A stretch of DNA of 60,074 nt from Fimiplasma intestinipullorum (GCA_018715065.1 DVMJ01000055.1:1-60074), one strand, 5' to 3'. Positions 25,343-34,450 are shown, counted from the stretch's first letter. The notes: generated from the letters alone by a model not told the origin. A program made the numbers and translations.

Positions 25343-25370
25343 AATAAAAAGACAGCTCGAAAGCTGTCTT
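25343..25370 (-). terminator. Intrinsic terminator of the pot operon
   Basis: AAGACAGCT (25349-25357) and AGCTGTCTT (25362-25370) with a CGAA tetraloop, and a T-rich run on the minus strand. Confidence 0.9.
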
Positions 25371-26447
25371 CTAAGCGTTGCTTGCGGCAATCTTGACACG
25401 GCTGAATAAATCAGAGATCGTTTTACGTGTCTCTTCATCATATTTAAAAACTTCATCATTTGGGTTACCTGTACGAGGCAGATAAGCATTAATGCCTGCG
25501 AAATCACCATTCGCTAATTCATCCATGACCTGCTGATTGGCGGATGTGTAGCCTACAAAGCTGGAGTTATCCATAGCACCATCGTAACTTGACACGTAAT
25601 TGATAAACTCATGCGCCAGATCTGGATTGGCGGCATTCTTAGGAATGACCATTGCATCGGACCAGAGGTTCGTTCCACTTTCAGGAATGAAGTAGCCCAT
25701 GTTTTCGTTCTCACTCATGATATAAGTAGCATCACCAGAATAAACCAAGCCTAAAGCCTTACGTCCCTGCGCCATGTTATCGATGATCTCATCTGTTACA
25801 ATTTCAGGATCCATCGTCTCTACACACTGTAATAACCATTCATAAGCTTCATTTAATTCATTAGGATCAGAAGTATTCATAGAATACCCTAAGGCCTTTA
25901 AAGCCATCATGAAAGAGTCACGCTCAGAATCATATAAATAAATGTCACCTTTATATTTTGTATCAAGGAAAATATTGAAGCCTTCTCTTTGCAGGTCTTC
26001 TTCACTGACTTTTGTCTTATCATAAACAATACCTACAGTCCCCCAGAAATAAGGAACAGAGTAATCGTTATTTGGATCATATGGCAGCCCTTTGACCCCT
26101 TCTACTAACAAATCCATGCAGTTTAACTTGCTTTTATCCAATGGTTGAAGCAAATCTTCCTGCAACAAACGCTCGATCATGTAATCACTAGGAACCAGGA
26201 TGTCATATGGTTCTCCGTTAGCGACACGGATATACATGGCTTCATTGGAATCAAAATAGTCGACAACAACGGTTGCTCCTGTCAGATCTTCGAAATCAGA
26301 GATCAGGTTTTCACCCATGTACTCACCCCAGTTATACAAATGGAGCTCTTGTCCAGCGTAAGGTTTCCCTTCGCCAGAATTACTGCTGCATCCAGTCATG
26401 GAAATCACCGTTGCAGCGGCCAGAATACTAGCTAACAACTTTTTCAT
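25371..26447 (-). CDS. potD: Spermidine/putrescine-binding lipoprotein PotD
   Basis: A 358-residue extracellular solute-binding protein. The signal peptide ends in lipobox SMTGC (Cys about residue 20). PotD/PotF features follow: LHLYNWGEYMGENLISDFEDLTG, DSNEAMYIRV, a YDILVPSDYMIERL loop and AVGLVYSGDA-type late segment (here ALGLVYSGDA). It binds polyamines outside the cell and delivers them to PotABC. The start at 26447 follows GGGAG and lies inside the 3' end of potC, so translation is coupled. Confidence 0.94.
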   Translation of the reverse strand: MKKLLASILAAATVISMTGCSSNSGEGKPYAGQELHLYNWGEYMGENLISDFEDLTGATVVVDYFDSNEAMYIRVANGEPYDILVPSDYMIERLLQEDLLQPLDKSKLNCMDLLVEGVKGLPYDPNNDYSVPYFWGTVGIVYDKTKVSEEDLQREGFNIFLDTKYKGDIYLYDSERDSFMMALKALGYSMNTSDPNELNEAYEWLLQCVETMDPEIVTDEIIDNMAQGRKALGLVYSGDATYIMSENENMGYFIPESGTNLWSDAMVIPKNAANPDLAHEFINYVSSYDGAMDNSSFVGYTSANQQVMDELANGDFAGINAYLPRTGNPNDEVFKYDEETRKTISDLFSRVKIAASNA

Positions 26448-27234
26448 TTTTTTTCTCCCTTCTTGATTTGATGAGTGGCACAATGTTGATGACCAACAGC
26501 ACCACGGTTATCAATACTACGACAAGCGTAGATATTGCATTGATCGTTGGGTTGACACGTTTAGACATCGTATACACCATGATACTTAGGTTCTTTACAC
26601 CGCCACCCGTGACAAAATAAGAAATGATGAAATCATCAAAGGACATCGTAAAGGCAATCAGAGCACCTGATACGATCCCCGGCATGATCTGAGGTACCAG
26701 TACCTTGGTCAGCGCCTGCCAAGGCGTTGCCCCGAGGTCCATCGCTGCATCCGAAAGGTTCGGATCAAGCGAGCGGATCTTGGGCATGACACTCAGGATC
26801 ACGTAAGGTGTACAAAAACAAATATGCGCTAAAAGCATTGTCATATAGCCACGCTTTACGCCAAAAGTAATAAATAAAAGCATCAGACCGATGGCTGTCA
26901 CGATCTCAGGATTCATGATTGGGAAATCATTGAGCTGCATAACCACACTTTTCATGATCTTACCTGATTTAGACAAACCAATCGCACTAATCGTCCCTAC
27001 TACCGTTGAAACAACCGTTGCGATCAACGCGATACTCACTGTCGTTGATAAGGACTCCATCATTTCACGGTTATTAAAGAGACTTTCATACCACTGCATA
27101 CTAAAGCCCGTGAAATTGGTCAATGACTTGCTTTCATTGAAGGAGAAGATCACCATGAAGATGATCGGCAGGTAGAAAAACAGAACTGCCAATACCATCA
27201 GAATTTTGCCTATGATACGTTTATCTTTCTTCAT
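26428..27234 (-). CDS. potC: Polyamine ABC transporter permease PotC
   Basis: A 268-residue permease with six membrane helices and the EAA loop DAAMDLGATPWQALTKVLVP. The first external segment (SFNESKSLTNFTGFSMQWYESLF) is typical of PotC. It overlaps potB by 4 nt and potD by 20 nt. It forms the polyamine channel with PotB. Confidence 0.94.
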   Translation of the reverse strand: MKKDKRIIGKILMVLAVLFFYLPIIFMVIFSFNESKSLTNFTGFSMQWYESLFNNREMMESLSTTVSIALIATVVSTVVGTISAIGLSKSGKIMKSVVMQLNDFPIMNPEIVTAIGLMLLFITFGVKRGYMTMLLAHICFCTPYVILSVMPKIRSLDPNLSDAAMDLGATPWQALTKVLVPQIMPGIVSGALIAFTMSFDDFIISYFVTGGGVKNLSIMVYTMSKRVNPTINAISTLVVVLITVVLLVINIVPLIKSRREKKNEKVVS

Positions 27235-28073
27235 GCTTTTTCTTTCCCCCTTCCGGCATTACGTTCATCGATCTTACGGATCGCATACATACAAACCATC
27301 ATGATCACGGCCATGATCATTGAAATCGCACTACCAAAGTTCCATTCACCAACAGTGATGAACTGGTTCTCAATGACATTACCGATTAAGAAGTAGGATC
27401 CGCCGCCCAGCAGCTTTGGAATAAAGAAGGAGCTGACAGCTGGCAGGAAGACCAGCGTGATTCCACTGACCACGCCCGAGAGTGAGAGCGGGAAAGTCAC
27501 TCGCCAGAAAGTCTGGAAACGATTGGCGCCCAGATCATGACTGGCTTCTAATAAGGACTTATCCATCTTACATAAAGCAGTATTGATCTGCAGGATCATA
27601 AACGGCAGGAAGTTGTAGACCATTCCCAGCAATACTGAGCCCTCTGTATAAAGCAGCTCCGTATCTCCCAATCCAAACAAACCTAAGAAGCTTTGCGCAA
27701 TGCCGCCATTGGACAAAATACCGATCCAGGCATAAGTTCGTACCAGCATGTTGATCCACATTGGCAGCGTAATGACCAGTACCCAAAAGTTGCGCATCTT
27801 ATCACTGCTGCGCGCAATGAAATAACCAATCGGATAACCTAAAAGCACACAAATGATCGTGGTCTTGATGGCAATCTCCAAAGAGCGCCACAACACCAGC
27901 AAGAAATCTTGGTCGGTAAAGAATTTAATAAAATGTTCTAGCGTGAATGAGAAGTTGATAATGCCATTGCCTGAGTTTGTAAAAGCATAAAACAGAATCA
28001 GCAGCATTGGCAAAAGGATCATCAAAATGACCCAGATAAGATATGGCCACGCTAACTGGGAAAACTTTTTCAT
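27231..28073 (-). CDS. potB: Polyamine ABC transporter permease PotB
   Basis: A 280-residue permease with six helices and EAA loop LLEASHDLGANRFQTFWRVTFP. The WINMLVRTYAWIGILSNGG segment is conserved in PotB proteins. It begins 1 nt after the potA stop and overlaps potC by 4 nt. Confidence 0.94.
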   Translation of the reverse strand: MKKFSQLAWPYLIWVILMILLPMLLILFYAFTNSGNGIINFSFTLEHFIKFFTDQDFLLVLWRSLEIAIKTTIICVLLGYPIGYFIARSSDKMRNFWVLVITLPMWINMLVRTYAWIGILSNGGIAQSFLGLFGLGDTELLYTEGSVLLGMVYNFLPFMILQINTALCKMDKSLLEASHDLGANRFQTFWRVTFPLSLSGVVSGITLVFLPAVSSFFIPKLLGGGSYFLIGNVIENQFITVGEWNFGSAISMIMAVIMMVCMYAIRKIDERNAGRGKEKA

Positions 28074-28074
28074 C

Positions 28075-29652
28075 TTAGAATCCCATCTTGCTCATGACAT
28101 GAATATCTTCAGGATAGAAGGTTAAGCCGACCTCTTTACCTTCTTCCACATAATCCGTTGTATGGATCTTGAATTCGCGTCCTTCTGTTGAGAAGGTTAC
28201 CTGATAGACACCCTCGCGGATGTTTTCCGGATCAAAATCATAATCAACATAAATTTCCACAGATTCATCTTCATTATTGATCTTCCAGCCCTGTGCATTG
28301 GCCCAGGTCTTTAGATCGGTATCTAAAGCCACCGATTCTTTGATCTCATCCACCGTCTTAAAGAAGTTGAAAGCCATGACTGCTTCATTAGCGCGATCAT
28401 TTTTCACAAACGGCTGGTTCACGACAAAGATCTTCTTTTGAATAGATGTCCCGTTGGAAGTAGAGAAGGTGACCGGATATTCACCCAGCTCTTCTTTTAG
28501 ATCATATTCGATCTTACTAATGGAAATGTATTCATCCGTTTGCGGATTCCAGGCCTGCGCATCGGCACGCGCAACAATTTCTTTATCATCCAATGTTTTG
28601 AGATCTTCGATATCGACATAGAAATCATTGGCAGAGATTTTTTCCTTACCACTTTCACTGGTCGTCTCATTGCCTGAGATCACACGCATATTCACCGTAA
28701 CGGTTGTTCCCGGTACCGTTTCGACCATGACTTCATAATGGACTCCCTTAAACAGTACAGAGAGTACCTCACCTTTCATCTTGCCATCTTTGGCATCGAC
28801 AATATCGATATCCTCAGGACGAATGATCACATCAACAGGCTCATTGTCTTTAAAGCCAAAATCCACACAGTCAAAGGTAATATCATCAAACTTCACTTTA
28901 TAATCTTCAAGCATGACGCCAGGAATGATGTTGCTTTCTCCAATAAAGTTGGCAACATAACGGTTTTCAGGTTCATTGTAGATTTCTACCGGTGTCCCCA
29001 CCTGCTGGATCTCGCCATCCTTCATGACAACGATCTTATCGGACATGGTCAGGGCTTCCTCCTGGTCATGTGTCACGTAAATAAAGGTAATGCCGACTTC
29101 CTGCTGGATACGTTTCAGCTCGTACTGCATTTCTTTACGCAGTTTCAGATCCAGCGCACCGAGCGGTTCATCCAGTAAAAGAACCTTAGGTTCATTGACC
29201 AGCGCTCTGGCAATCGCAACACGCTGCTGCTGTCCCCCGGAAAGCAGTGTCACGTTTTTATGTTCGAAGCCTTCTAAGCCAATCAGCTTAAGCATCTTCA
29301 TGACCTTCTGTTCGATGACATCCTTACTCATCTTCTTAATTTTTAAGCCAAAAGCGATATTCTGATAGACTGTCATATGCGGAAAAAGAGCATATTTCTG
29401 AAACACGGTATTTAATTCTCTTTTATGTGGCGGAACCTTTGAAATGTCCTCGCCATCAAAAATGACCTGGCCATCGCTGGCATCTAAGAATCCTCCCAAA
29501 ATTCTTAAGAGGGTCGTTTTTCCACAACCACTAGGTCCTAAAAGCGTTACAAATTCATTTTCGTAAATATCCAGATTGATACCCTTTAAAACAATCTGTC
29601 CGTCAAAATCTTTGACGATGTTACGAAATTGAATTAACTTTTTTTCCTCCAT
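28075..29652 (-). CDS. potA: Polyamine ABC transporter ATPase PotA with inserted domain
   Basis: A 525-residue ATPase, about 150 longer than usual PotA (about 365). The N-terminal ATPase is normal: GPSGCGKTT, LSGGQQQRVAIARAL, VLLLDEPLGALD, VTHDQEEAL. The C-terminal TOBE domain starts normally (IRPEDIDIVD, then FKGVHYEVMVET) and ends normally (HTTDYVEEGKEVGL and PEDIHVM). Between these halves about 150 residues are inserted, holding two similar beta-rich repeats (YPVTFSTSNGTSIQKK and YQVTFSTEGREFK), each preceded by an acidic segment. The start at 29652 follows AAGGGG. The insertion is in frame and uninterrupted, so it is probably functional. Confidence 0.93.
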   Translation of the reverse strand: MEEKKLIQFRNIVKDFDGQIVLKGINLDIYENEFVTLLGPSGCGKTTLLRILGGFLDASDGQVIFDGEDISKVPPHKRELNTVFQKYALFPHMTVYQNIAFGLKIKKMSKDVIEQKVMKMLKLIGLEGFEHKNVTLLSGGQQQRVAIARALVNEPKVLLLDEPLGALDLKLRKEMQYELKRIQQEVGITFIYVTHDQEEALTMSDKIVVMKDGEIQQVGTPVEIYNEPENRYVANFIGESNIIPGVMLEDYKVKFDDITFDCVDFGFKDNEPVDVIIRPEDIDIVDAKDGKMKGEVLSVLFKGVHYEVMVETVPGTTVTVNMRVISGNETTSESGKEKISANDFYVDIEDLKTLDDKEIVARADAQAWNPQTDEYISISKIEYDLKEELGEYPVTFSTSNGTSIQKKIFVVNQPFVKNDRANEAVMAFNFFKTVDEIKESVALDTDLKTWANAQGWKINNEDESVEIYVDYDFDPENIREGVYQVTFSTEGREFKIHTTDYVEEGKEVGLTFYPEDIHVMSKMGF

Positions 29653-29669
29653 TTTTTTACCCCTTTCCA

Positions 29670-30203
29670 TCAAAACATTGGTGGCGTTGTGATCCACAGG
29701 ATCTTCGCTTCACCATTCCCTTTATTTTCTAAATAATGTGCTTTATCACCGCTTAGATAAAAGGTTTCCTTCGCCTTCAGGCGATATGATTGTCCCCCGA
29801 CAATCAGTTCAACATTTCCTTTGAGGACGTAACCGAACTCCTGTCCGTTATGGCTTTCCATCAACATGCTTTTCTTGCCCGGATGCAGGGTCAAAAGAAT
29901 CGGTTCCATCTGGTTTTTTTGCGCGTTGGGAATCACCCACTCGATCGTGTAGTCTTCCCTTTCATCAACAAAGAAATCATCTGTCTGAAAGACGATTTTT
30001 TCTTCCTTTTCAACCCGGAAAAAGTCCGCCAGATTCGTTCCTAAAGCCTCCAGGATATCGTTCAATGTCGAAATGCTCGGGCTTGTCAGATCACGTTCAA
30101 CCTGCGACAGAAAGCCTTTGGTAAGCTCCGAACGGCTGGCCAGCTCTTCGAGTGTCAGATCGTTGCGGATACGCAGGGCTCTCAGCTTTTTTCCTATCTG
30201 CAA
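29670..30203 (-). CDS. XRE-cupin regulator of the polyamine operon (PuuR-like)
   Basis: About 177 residues. An N-terminal XRE helix-turn-helix (residues about 3-60, LRALRIRNDLTLEELASRS) joins a C-terminal cupin domain (about 105-175, with SHNGQEFGYVLKGNVELIVGG and the late LSGDKAHYLEN). This is the PuuR/SinR-like layout often linked to polyamine or amino-acid genes. A TTG at 30203, 8 nt from GGGAGG, is the likely start; the ATG at 30218 overlaps that site. It heads the pot operon, 17 nt before potA, and probably represses it in response to polyamines (inference). Confidence 0.88.
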   Translation of the reverse strand: MQIGKKLRALRIRNDLTLEELASRSELTKGFLSQVERDLTSPSISTLNDILEALGTNLADFFRVEKEEKIVFQTDDFFVDEREDYTIEWVIPNAQKNQMEPILLTLHPGKKSMLMESHNGQEFGYVLKGNVELIVGGQSYRLKAKETFYLSGDKAHYLENKGNGEAKILWITTPPMF

Positions 30204-30226
30204 AAAAACACCTCCCATTCAAAATA

Positions 30227-30287
30227 CTAAACTTAAAGTTCTAAAAATGAAACACCATTATTATACATAATTCTTCTGAAAGTGCAA
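30227..30287 (-). promoter_or_regulatory. pot operon promoter and palindromic operator
   Basis: TTGCAC (30282-30287) and TATAAT (30260-30265) on the minus strand at 16-nt spacing. Just downstream of the -10 lies AACTT-A-AAGTT (30230-30240) within a longer imperfect palindrome (30227-30243), well placed for repression by the operon's own XRE-cupin protein. Confidence 0.65.
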
Positions 30288-30346
30288 GTAAAAATTCAAT
30301 ATTTCTTAAAAAAAGTTCACAAATAGTAAACAGGCGCCATGTCCAC

Positions 30347-30372
30347 AAAAAAAGAAGCGAACGCGTCGCTTC
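30347..30372 (-). terminator. Intrinsic terminator of the AKR pair
   Basis: GAAGCGA (30354-30360) and TCGCTTC (30366-30372), with seven T's on the minus strand. Confidence 0.88.
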
Positions 30373-31212
30373 CTATTCTTCGAAATTGCATTTGGTTGTT
30401 GCCAAACGTGCTAATGATTCTGGTGTGACCTTATAGAATGGTGTATGGCGGTTGATTCCGGCCATCTTTTGCATTTCTTCCTCAGTTAAGCTAAAGTCAA
30501 AGATCTTCGCATTCTCAGCAATATGTCCTTCTGAACGGCTGCCTGGCATTGGTGTAAAGCCCATCTGCACATGCCAGCGAAGCACGATTTGCGCCGATGT
30601 CCGATCATGTGCCTTAGCCAGTTCTACAACAACAGGATCATTCAGCAACTCTTGGCTGCCATGTCCTAACGGGAACCAGCACTGCAGCTTGATGTCATGC
30701 GCATCACAGAATTCACGGCAGGCTTCTGCTGGATAATAAGGATGTCCTTCTACCTGCATGACCATTGGTGGGATCTTGCAATGATCCAGGATCTCCTGAA
30801 TCTTATCGACCGGGAAATTCGATAATCCAATGGCTTTCAGCTTACCTTCCTGATACGCTTTTTCCAGCATACCATAGGCATAAAGATAATGATTGACTGG
30901 ATGATGCAGGATCATCAAATCGATATAATCCACATCTAAACGTTTTAAGGTATCATCGATGGCCTGATCATTTTCATAAAGAGTTGGACCTAACTTGGTT
31001 TCCAGAAAATAGTCTTCCCGTTTTAAACCTGAAGCCTTCAGCCCCTGTCCGACTTCAACCTCATTGCCGTAGCGATTAGCTGTATCGATCAAACGATAGC
31101 CATTGTTGAGCGCAAAAGCGACATTTGAAATGATCTGCTCGCCACTCTGGCCAATCGTTCCATAGCCTAATTGAGGCATCATGACACCATTGCTTAATTG
31201 AATATATTCCAT
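30373..31212 (-). CDS. Aldo/keto reductase
   Basis: A 279-residue NADPH-dependent aldo/keto reductase. The catalytic tetrad is complete: D43 and Y48 in IDTANRYGNE, K73 in LETKLG and H103 in ILHHP. The GLSNF segment and the cofactor-binding PMPGSRSEGHIAEN segment near the C-terminus are present. Substrate unknown. It lies 14 nt after another aldo/keto reductase gene, from which it differs widely, so the two form an operon without being a recent duplication. Confidence 0.9.
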   Translation of the reverse strand: MEYIQLSNGVMMPQLGYGTIGQSGEQIISNVAFALNNGYRLIDTANRYGNEVEVGQGLKASGLKREDYFLETKLGPTLYENDQAIDDTLKRLDVDYIDLMILHHPVNHYLYAYGMLEKAYQEGKLKAIGLSNFPVDKIQEILDHCKIPPMVMQVEGHPYYPAEACREFCDAHDIKLQCWFPLGHGSQELLNDPVVVELAKAHDRTSAQIVLRWHVQMGFTPMPGSRSEGHIAENAKIFDFSLTEEEMQKMAGINRHTPFYKVTPESLARLATTKCNFEE

Positions 31213-31226
31213 GTTCTGACCTCTTT

Positions 31227-32105
31227 CTAATCATGAATCTTACGCTGATTACACATGCGCACAAATTCTGGATCAAAATGTTTCACTGCTGTCCCCACAT
31301 AGCCCTGGTCGAGGCTGGAAATCTGTTTCATTTCGTCTTCGCTTAAAGCAAAATCCCAGATGTTCACATTTTCTATGATACGTTCTTTATGCGTTGATTT
31401 AGGAATAACGACTACCCCGCGCTGAACATTCCATCTTAAGATGACCTGACCAACGCTTTTGTTGTGCTTAACCGCGATTTCCTTCAACATTTCGTTTTCA
31501 AATGGGTTATATCTGCCCCCGCCTAAAGGTGCCCAGGCTTCTGGTACGACATCATAATATTTCATCGTTTCTAAAGCGTCTTCCTGGGTAAAATAAGGAT
31601 GTAATTCTACCTGGTTGACCATTGGACGGATCTTGACGGTCTCACAGAAGTTCGTTAAGACATGAGGATAAAAGTTAGATACCCCGATTGCTTTCAATTT
31701 GCCTGCTTCATAGGCTTCTTCCATCGCCCGCCAGGCTGAAAAATAGTCCTTCATGGCCTGATGCAGTAAATAAAGATCGATATATTCCAGTCCCATTTTC
31801 TTGATGGAAGCATCGATTGCTGCTCTGGCCATGTCGATATTCTCCATATCCTGAACCCACATCTTCGAAGTAATAAAGAGCTCCTCACGTGTACAAATGC
31901 CTTCGCTGATGGCTTCTCTGACTGCTTCACCCACGGCATCTTCATTGGTATATGAAGCTGCTGTATCAATCAGACGATAACCGGCCTTGATGGCATCCAA
32001 CACAGCGCGTTTGCATTCTTCCTTATCACGCACCTGAAAAACACCAAAACCTTCTAAAGGCATCTCCAGCCCGTTATGTAAACGTACGGTTTCAATTTGA
32101 CTCAT
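31227..32105 (-). CDS. Aldo/keto reductase (2,5-diketogluconate reductase-like)
   Basis: A 292-residue reductase with the full tetrad D47, Y52, K81 and H115 (IDTAASYTNE, FITSKMW, YLLHQAM). GVSNF, a VNQVELHPYFTQ stretch and the cofactor segment VVVIPKSTHKERI follow the classical AKR5 pattern. It reduces small aldehydes or ketones with NADPH; substrate unknown. An AAGGAGGAGAAG site precedes the ATG. First gene of a two-reductase operon. Confidence 0.9.
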   Translation of the reverse strand: MSQIETVRLHNGLEMPLEGFGVFQVRDKEECKRAVLDAIKAGYRLIDTAASYTNEDAVGEAVREAISEGICTREELFITSKMWVQDMENIDMARAAIDASIKKMGLEYIDLYLLHQAMKDYFSAWRAMEEAYEAGKLKAIGVSNFYPHVLTNFCETVKIRPMVNQVELHPYFTQEDALETMKYYDVVPEAWAPLGGGRYNPFENEMLKEIAVKHNKSVGQVILRWNVQRGVVVIPKSTHKERIIENVNIWDFALSEDEMKQISSLDQGYVGTAVKHFDPEFVRMCNQRKIHD

Positions 32106-32211
32106 TTGACTTCTCCTCCTTTGTCATCGCTTTCTCTATTTTCATTTTACACGCTTACTGAAAAAAAGTACAATACGTCTCATGCAAGATAGCATGTCTT
32201 CAACGCATAGT

Positions 32212-32237
32212 AAAAGCTGTGTCTAGACACAGCTTTT
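32212..32237 (-). terminator. Palindromic hairpin after the HAD gene
   Basis: A 26-bp perfect palindrome (32212-32237; arms AAAAGCTGTGTC and GACACAGCTTTT around TA) overlapping the HAD stop codon. The T run on the minus strand is four bases within the arm, so termination strength is uncertain. Confidence 0.6.
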
Positions 32238-32876
32238 AAAATCGGGATAGATACCGATGATCCTTTCGTCCTGAATCGCACATGCTTTAGGTGAGATGAC
32301 CACTATTTGTCCGATCCCGGCGGCTAGGGCATTTTGAATCCCTGAAGGGGCATCCTCATAGACACGCACATCGGCAGGATCCAGGCCTAAATGATGGCAG
32401 GCTTGCTGGTACATACGAATTTTATCCGGATAGCTGCCATCATCATAGACAACCTTCTCATACATAAACCAGCGTGCTAAATTAAAAACTTCAAAGAAGA
32501 AATCGATATTTGCCTTGATAGATGCCGAACAAATCGTCATTGGAATCTTTGCGGCTTGCAGTTTATCGAAATAGGCTTCCGCTCCAGCTAACAGATGCAG
32601 ATGTGCCGGATCGGCCAGACAGGCCTCACGATAGAGGGCCTCCTTTTTTTGGGAATATTTCTCCAGCGTTTCATGATCGACTGAACGCCCTACCAGGCGT
32701 TCAATGATCACTTGATTAGGGACACCATGAAAATGCTGTTCTAGTTCTTCCTCACTCAAGTCATAACCGGCTAGCGTTTTGGCCATTTGCTGCCAGGCAA
32801 GCAAATGCTTTTCATGATCGTTAAAAAGGGTGCCATTGAAATCAAAGACAACGCCCTTATACGGAAACGTGGCCAC
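32223..32876 (-). CDS. HAD-family phosphatase (beta-phosphoglucomutase-like)
   Basis: A 217-residue HAD subfamily I phosphatase with an alpha-helical cap. Motif I reads FDFNGTLF, so the usual second Asp of DxD is Asn, a variant seen in some HAD proteins. The nucleophile Asp is kept. Motif II is TICSAS, the lysine lies in SYPDKIRMY, and motif IV is VYEDAPSGIQNALAAG. The likely role is dephosphorylating a small sugar phosphate. Its start lies 20 nt inside the 3' end of the esterase gene, so the two are coupled. Confidence 0.85.
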   Translation of the reverse strand: MATFPYKGVVFDFNGTLFNDHEKHLLAWQQMAKTLAGYDLSEEELEQHFHGVPNQVIIERLVGRSVDHETLEKYSQKKEALYREACLADPAHLHLLAGAEAYFDKLQAAKIPMTICSASIKANIDFFFEVFNLARWFMYEKVVYDDGSYPDKIRMYQQACHHLGLDPADVRVYEDAPSGIQNALAAGIGQIVVISPKACAIQDERIIGIYPDFKSCV

Positions 32877-33684
32877 TATTCATCCCTTCACTTTCATCGT
32901 CTAAAGGCAGCCACTCCAGCACTTTGAGAATATAAGTATCCCAGAAATCCCAGTCATGTCCGCCCGGACCTTCCATAAAAGTCACTTCGGCACCTTGCTG
33001 TTTCAGAAAATCGCGATAAGCCACATTCACTTGATAGAGGAAATCTTCCGTTCCGCAAGCCATAAAGATCTTAGGGAAATCCTGCGGATGACTGGCCAGG
33101 CGACGGGCGAGTGCTTCATAATCCATCTCACTGCCTTTTAATTGGTCCAGATCTCCAAATTGACTTTCATAATATGAACGCTGCGAAATAGGCGGCAGCT
33201 TGGGATCATTGACGGAATGAATGGCATCATCCAAAACAAGGGCGCTCGACAGCCCGGCAATATAGCCAAAGGTCTGATAATACTTCAGCCCATTGGTCAA
33301 GGCACCATAGCCTCCCATCGAAAGGCCGGCAATATACGTATCTTCACGCTTATCTGAAAGCGGGAAAAGACGACGTGTCACCTCAACGAGCTCTTCACCA
33401 ATAAAAGTTGAAAAATTATCCATGCTGTCTGGATGATCCACATAGAATTTGTTTTCACCTGACGGCATGATTACCGCAAGATTATGCTTTTCAGCCCAAC
33501 GCTGGATGCGAGTTCCGGTCACCCAATCCGTATAATTTCCAAAGATACCGTGTAATAAATATAATGTCTTAAACGGTTTGTCCGATGTTTTTTCCACTCC
33601 GATCTTGTCCACTGGAATGATGGCATTGATCGTTACTGTTCGAAGTAATGAACGAGATATAAAATTGACTTGTACTAATGCCAT
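32857..33684 (-). CDS. Alpha/beta-hydrolase esterase (EstA/EsD-like)
   Basis: A 275-residue cytosolic esterase of the esterase D / tributyrin esterase group. LLHGIFGNYTDW gives the oxyanion region, the nucleophile S122 lies in AGLSMGGYGA, and the catalytic His sits in GPGGHDWDFW near residue 250. Such enzymes hydrolyse short acyl esters, including acetylated sugars. No signal peptide. It forms an operon with the HAD phosphatase and has a candidate cre site in its promoter region. Confidence 0.88.
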   Translation of the reverse strand: MALVQVNFISRSLLRTVTINAIIPVDKIGVEKTSDKPFKTLYLLHGIFGNYTDWVTGTRIQRWAEKHNLAVIMPSGENKFYVDHPDSMDNFSTFIGEELVEVTRRLFPLSDKREDTYIAGLSMGGYGALTNGLKYYQTFGYIAGLSSALVLDDAIHSVNDPKLPPISQRSYYESQFGDLDQLKGSEMDYEALARRLASHPQDFPKIFMACGTEDFLYQVNVAYRDFLKQQGAEVTFMEGPGGHDWDFWDTYILKVLEWLPLDDESEGMNSGHVSV

Positions 33685-33739
33685 GATAAAACCTCCTTTC
33701 TTATATCATATCACAATCACCCACGCATAGAAAGTTTTT

Positions 33740-33753
33740 TAAAAGCGTTTTCA
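33740..33753. promoter_or_regulatory. Candidate cre (CcpA) site
   Basis: The plus strand reads TAAAAGCGTTTTCA, matching 13 of 14 positions of the cre consensus TGWAANCGNTNWCA. It lies 56 bp upstream of the esterase start and 69 bp upstream of the divergent kinase-like gene. Confidence 0.5.
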
Positions 33754-33821
33754 AAAATGATGGACTTTTTTTCACATAAGCATTAAAATAAATATATAGA
33801 TAAAATAAGGGAGGAATTATA

Positions 33822-34421
33822 ATGAGTCATAGAATTATTACGATTTCCAGAGAATATGGTTCTGGCGGTCGTCTAATCGCTCAGAAAGTTGCGGAAGCCT
33901 TAAGTCTAGTTTATTATGATAATGAGATCATCGATATGGCAGCGGCCGAAATGGGATATGACGTAGAAACCATTCGACGCGCTTCGGAAACCAAAAGTTC
34001 CGGTTTTCTTTACAATTTGACTTCAACGACTTTCGAATTACCATTAAATGATAAGGTCTTTGGGATGCAGTCGAAGATCATTCGTCATTTGGCCTTAAAT
34101 GACCCTTGTATCATCGTCAATGGATGCGGTGACTATATTCTGGAAGATTATCCGGATGTCTTACGCGTCTTCATTCATGCCCCTCTGGCTTCGCGTGTTC
34201 GCCGCGTCGTGGAAGAATATAAGGAAGAACATGATGATCCAAAGAAAGCGGTTCAGAAACAGGACAAACGCCGTTCGAGTTACTATAACTACTACACCAC
34301 CAATAAGTGGGGAAATCTGAAAAATTACGATTTAGTTATCAACAGCGATATCGGTATTGATGTATGTACCAACATGATTGTGGAAATGTATCGCAATGCA
34401 GTGAAACGCTCAAATGATTAA
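33822..34421 (+). CDS. Cytidylate kinase-like family protein
   Basis: A 199-residue P-loop protein of the cytidylate-kinase-like family (PF13189 type). The N-terminal ITISREYGSGGR carries the GSGGR phosphate loop in place of a standard GxxxxGKS. YYDNEIID and ILEDYPDVLRVFIHAPL follow, then an Arg/Lys-rich lid (DKRRSSYYNYYTTNKWG). It probably phosphorylates a nucleotide or another small molecule; the substrate is unproven. GGAGGAATTATA precedes the ATG. Monocistronic. Confidence 0.82.
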   Translation: MSHRIITISREYGSGGRLIAQKVAEALSLVYYDNEIIDMAAAEMGYDVETIRRASETKSSGFLYNLTSTTFELPLNDKVFGMQSKIIRHLALNDPCIIVNGCGDYILEDYPDVLRVFIHAPLASRVRRVVEEYKEEHDDPKKAVQKQDKRRSSYYNYYTTNKWGNLKNYDLVINSDIGIDVCTNMIVEMYRNAVKRSND

Positions 34422-34450
34422 AAAAGCGGGTGAGAAACATCACCCGTTTT
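34421..34450. terminator. Bidirectional terminator between convergent genes
   Basis: CGGGTGA (34427-34433) and TCACCCG (34440-34446), with T runs outward on both strands. It overlaps the stop of the minus-strand AI-2E gene. Confidence 0.85.
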
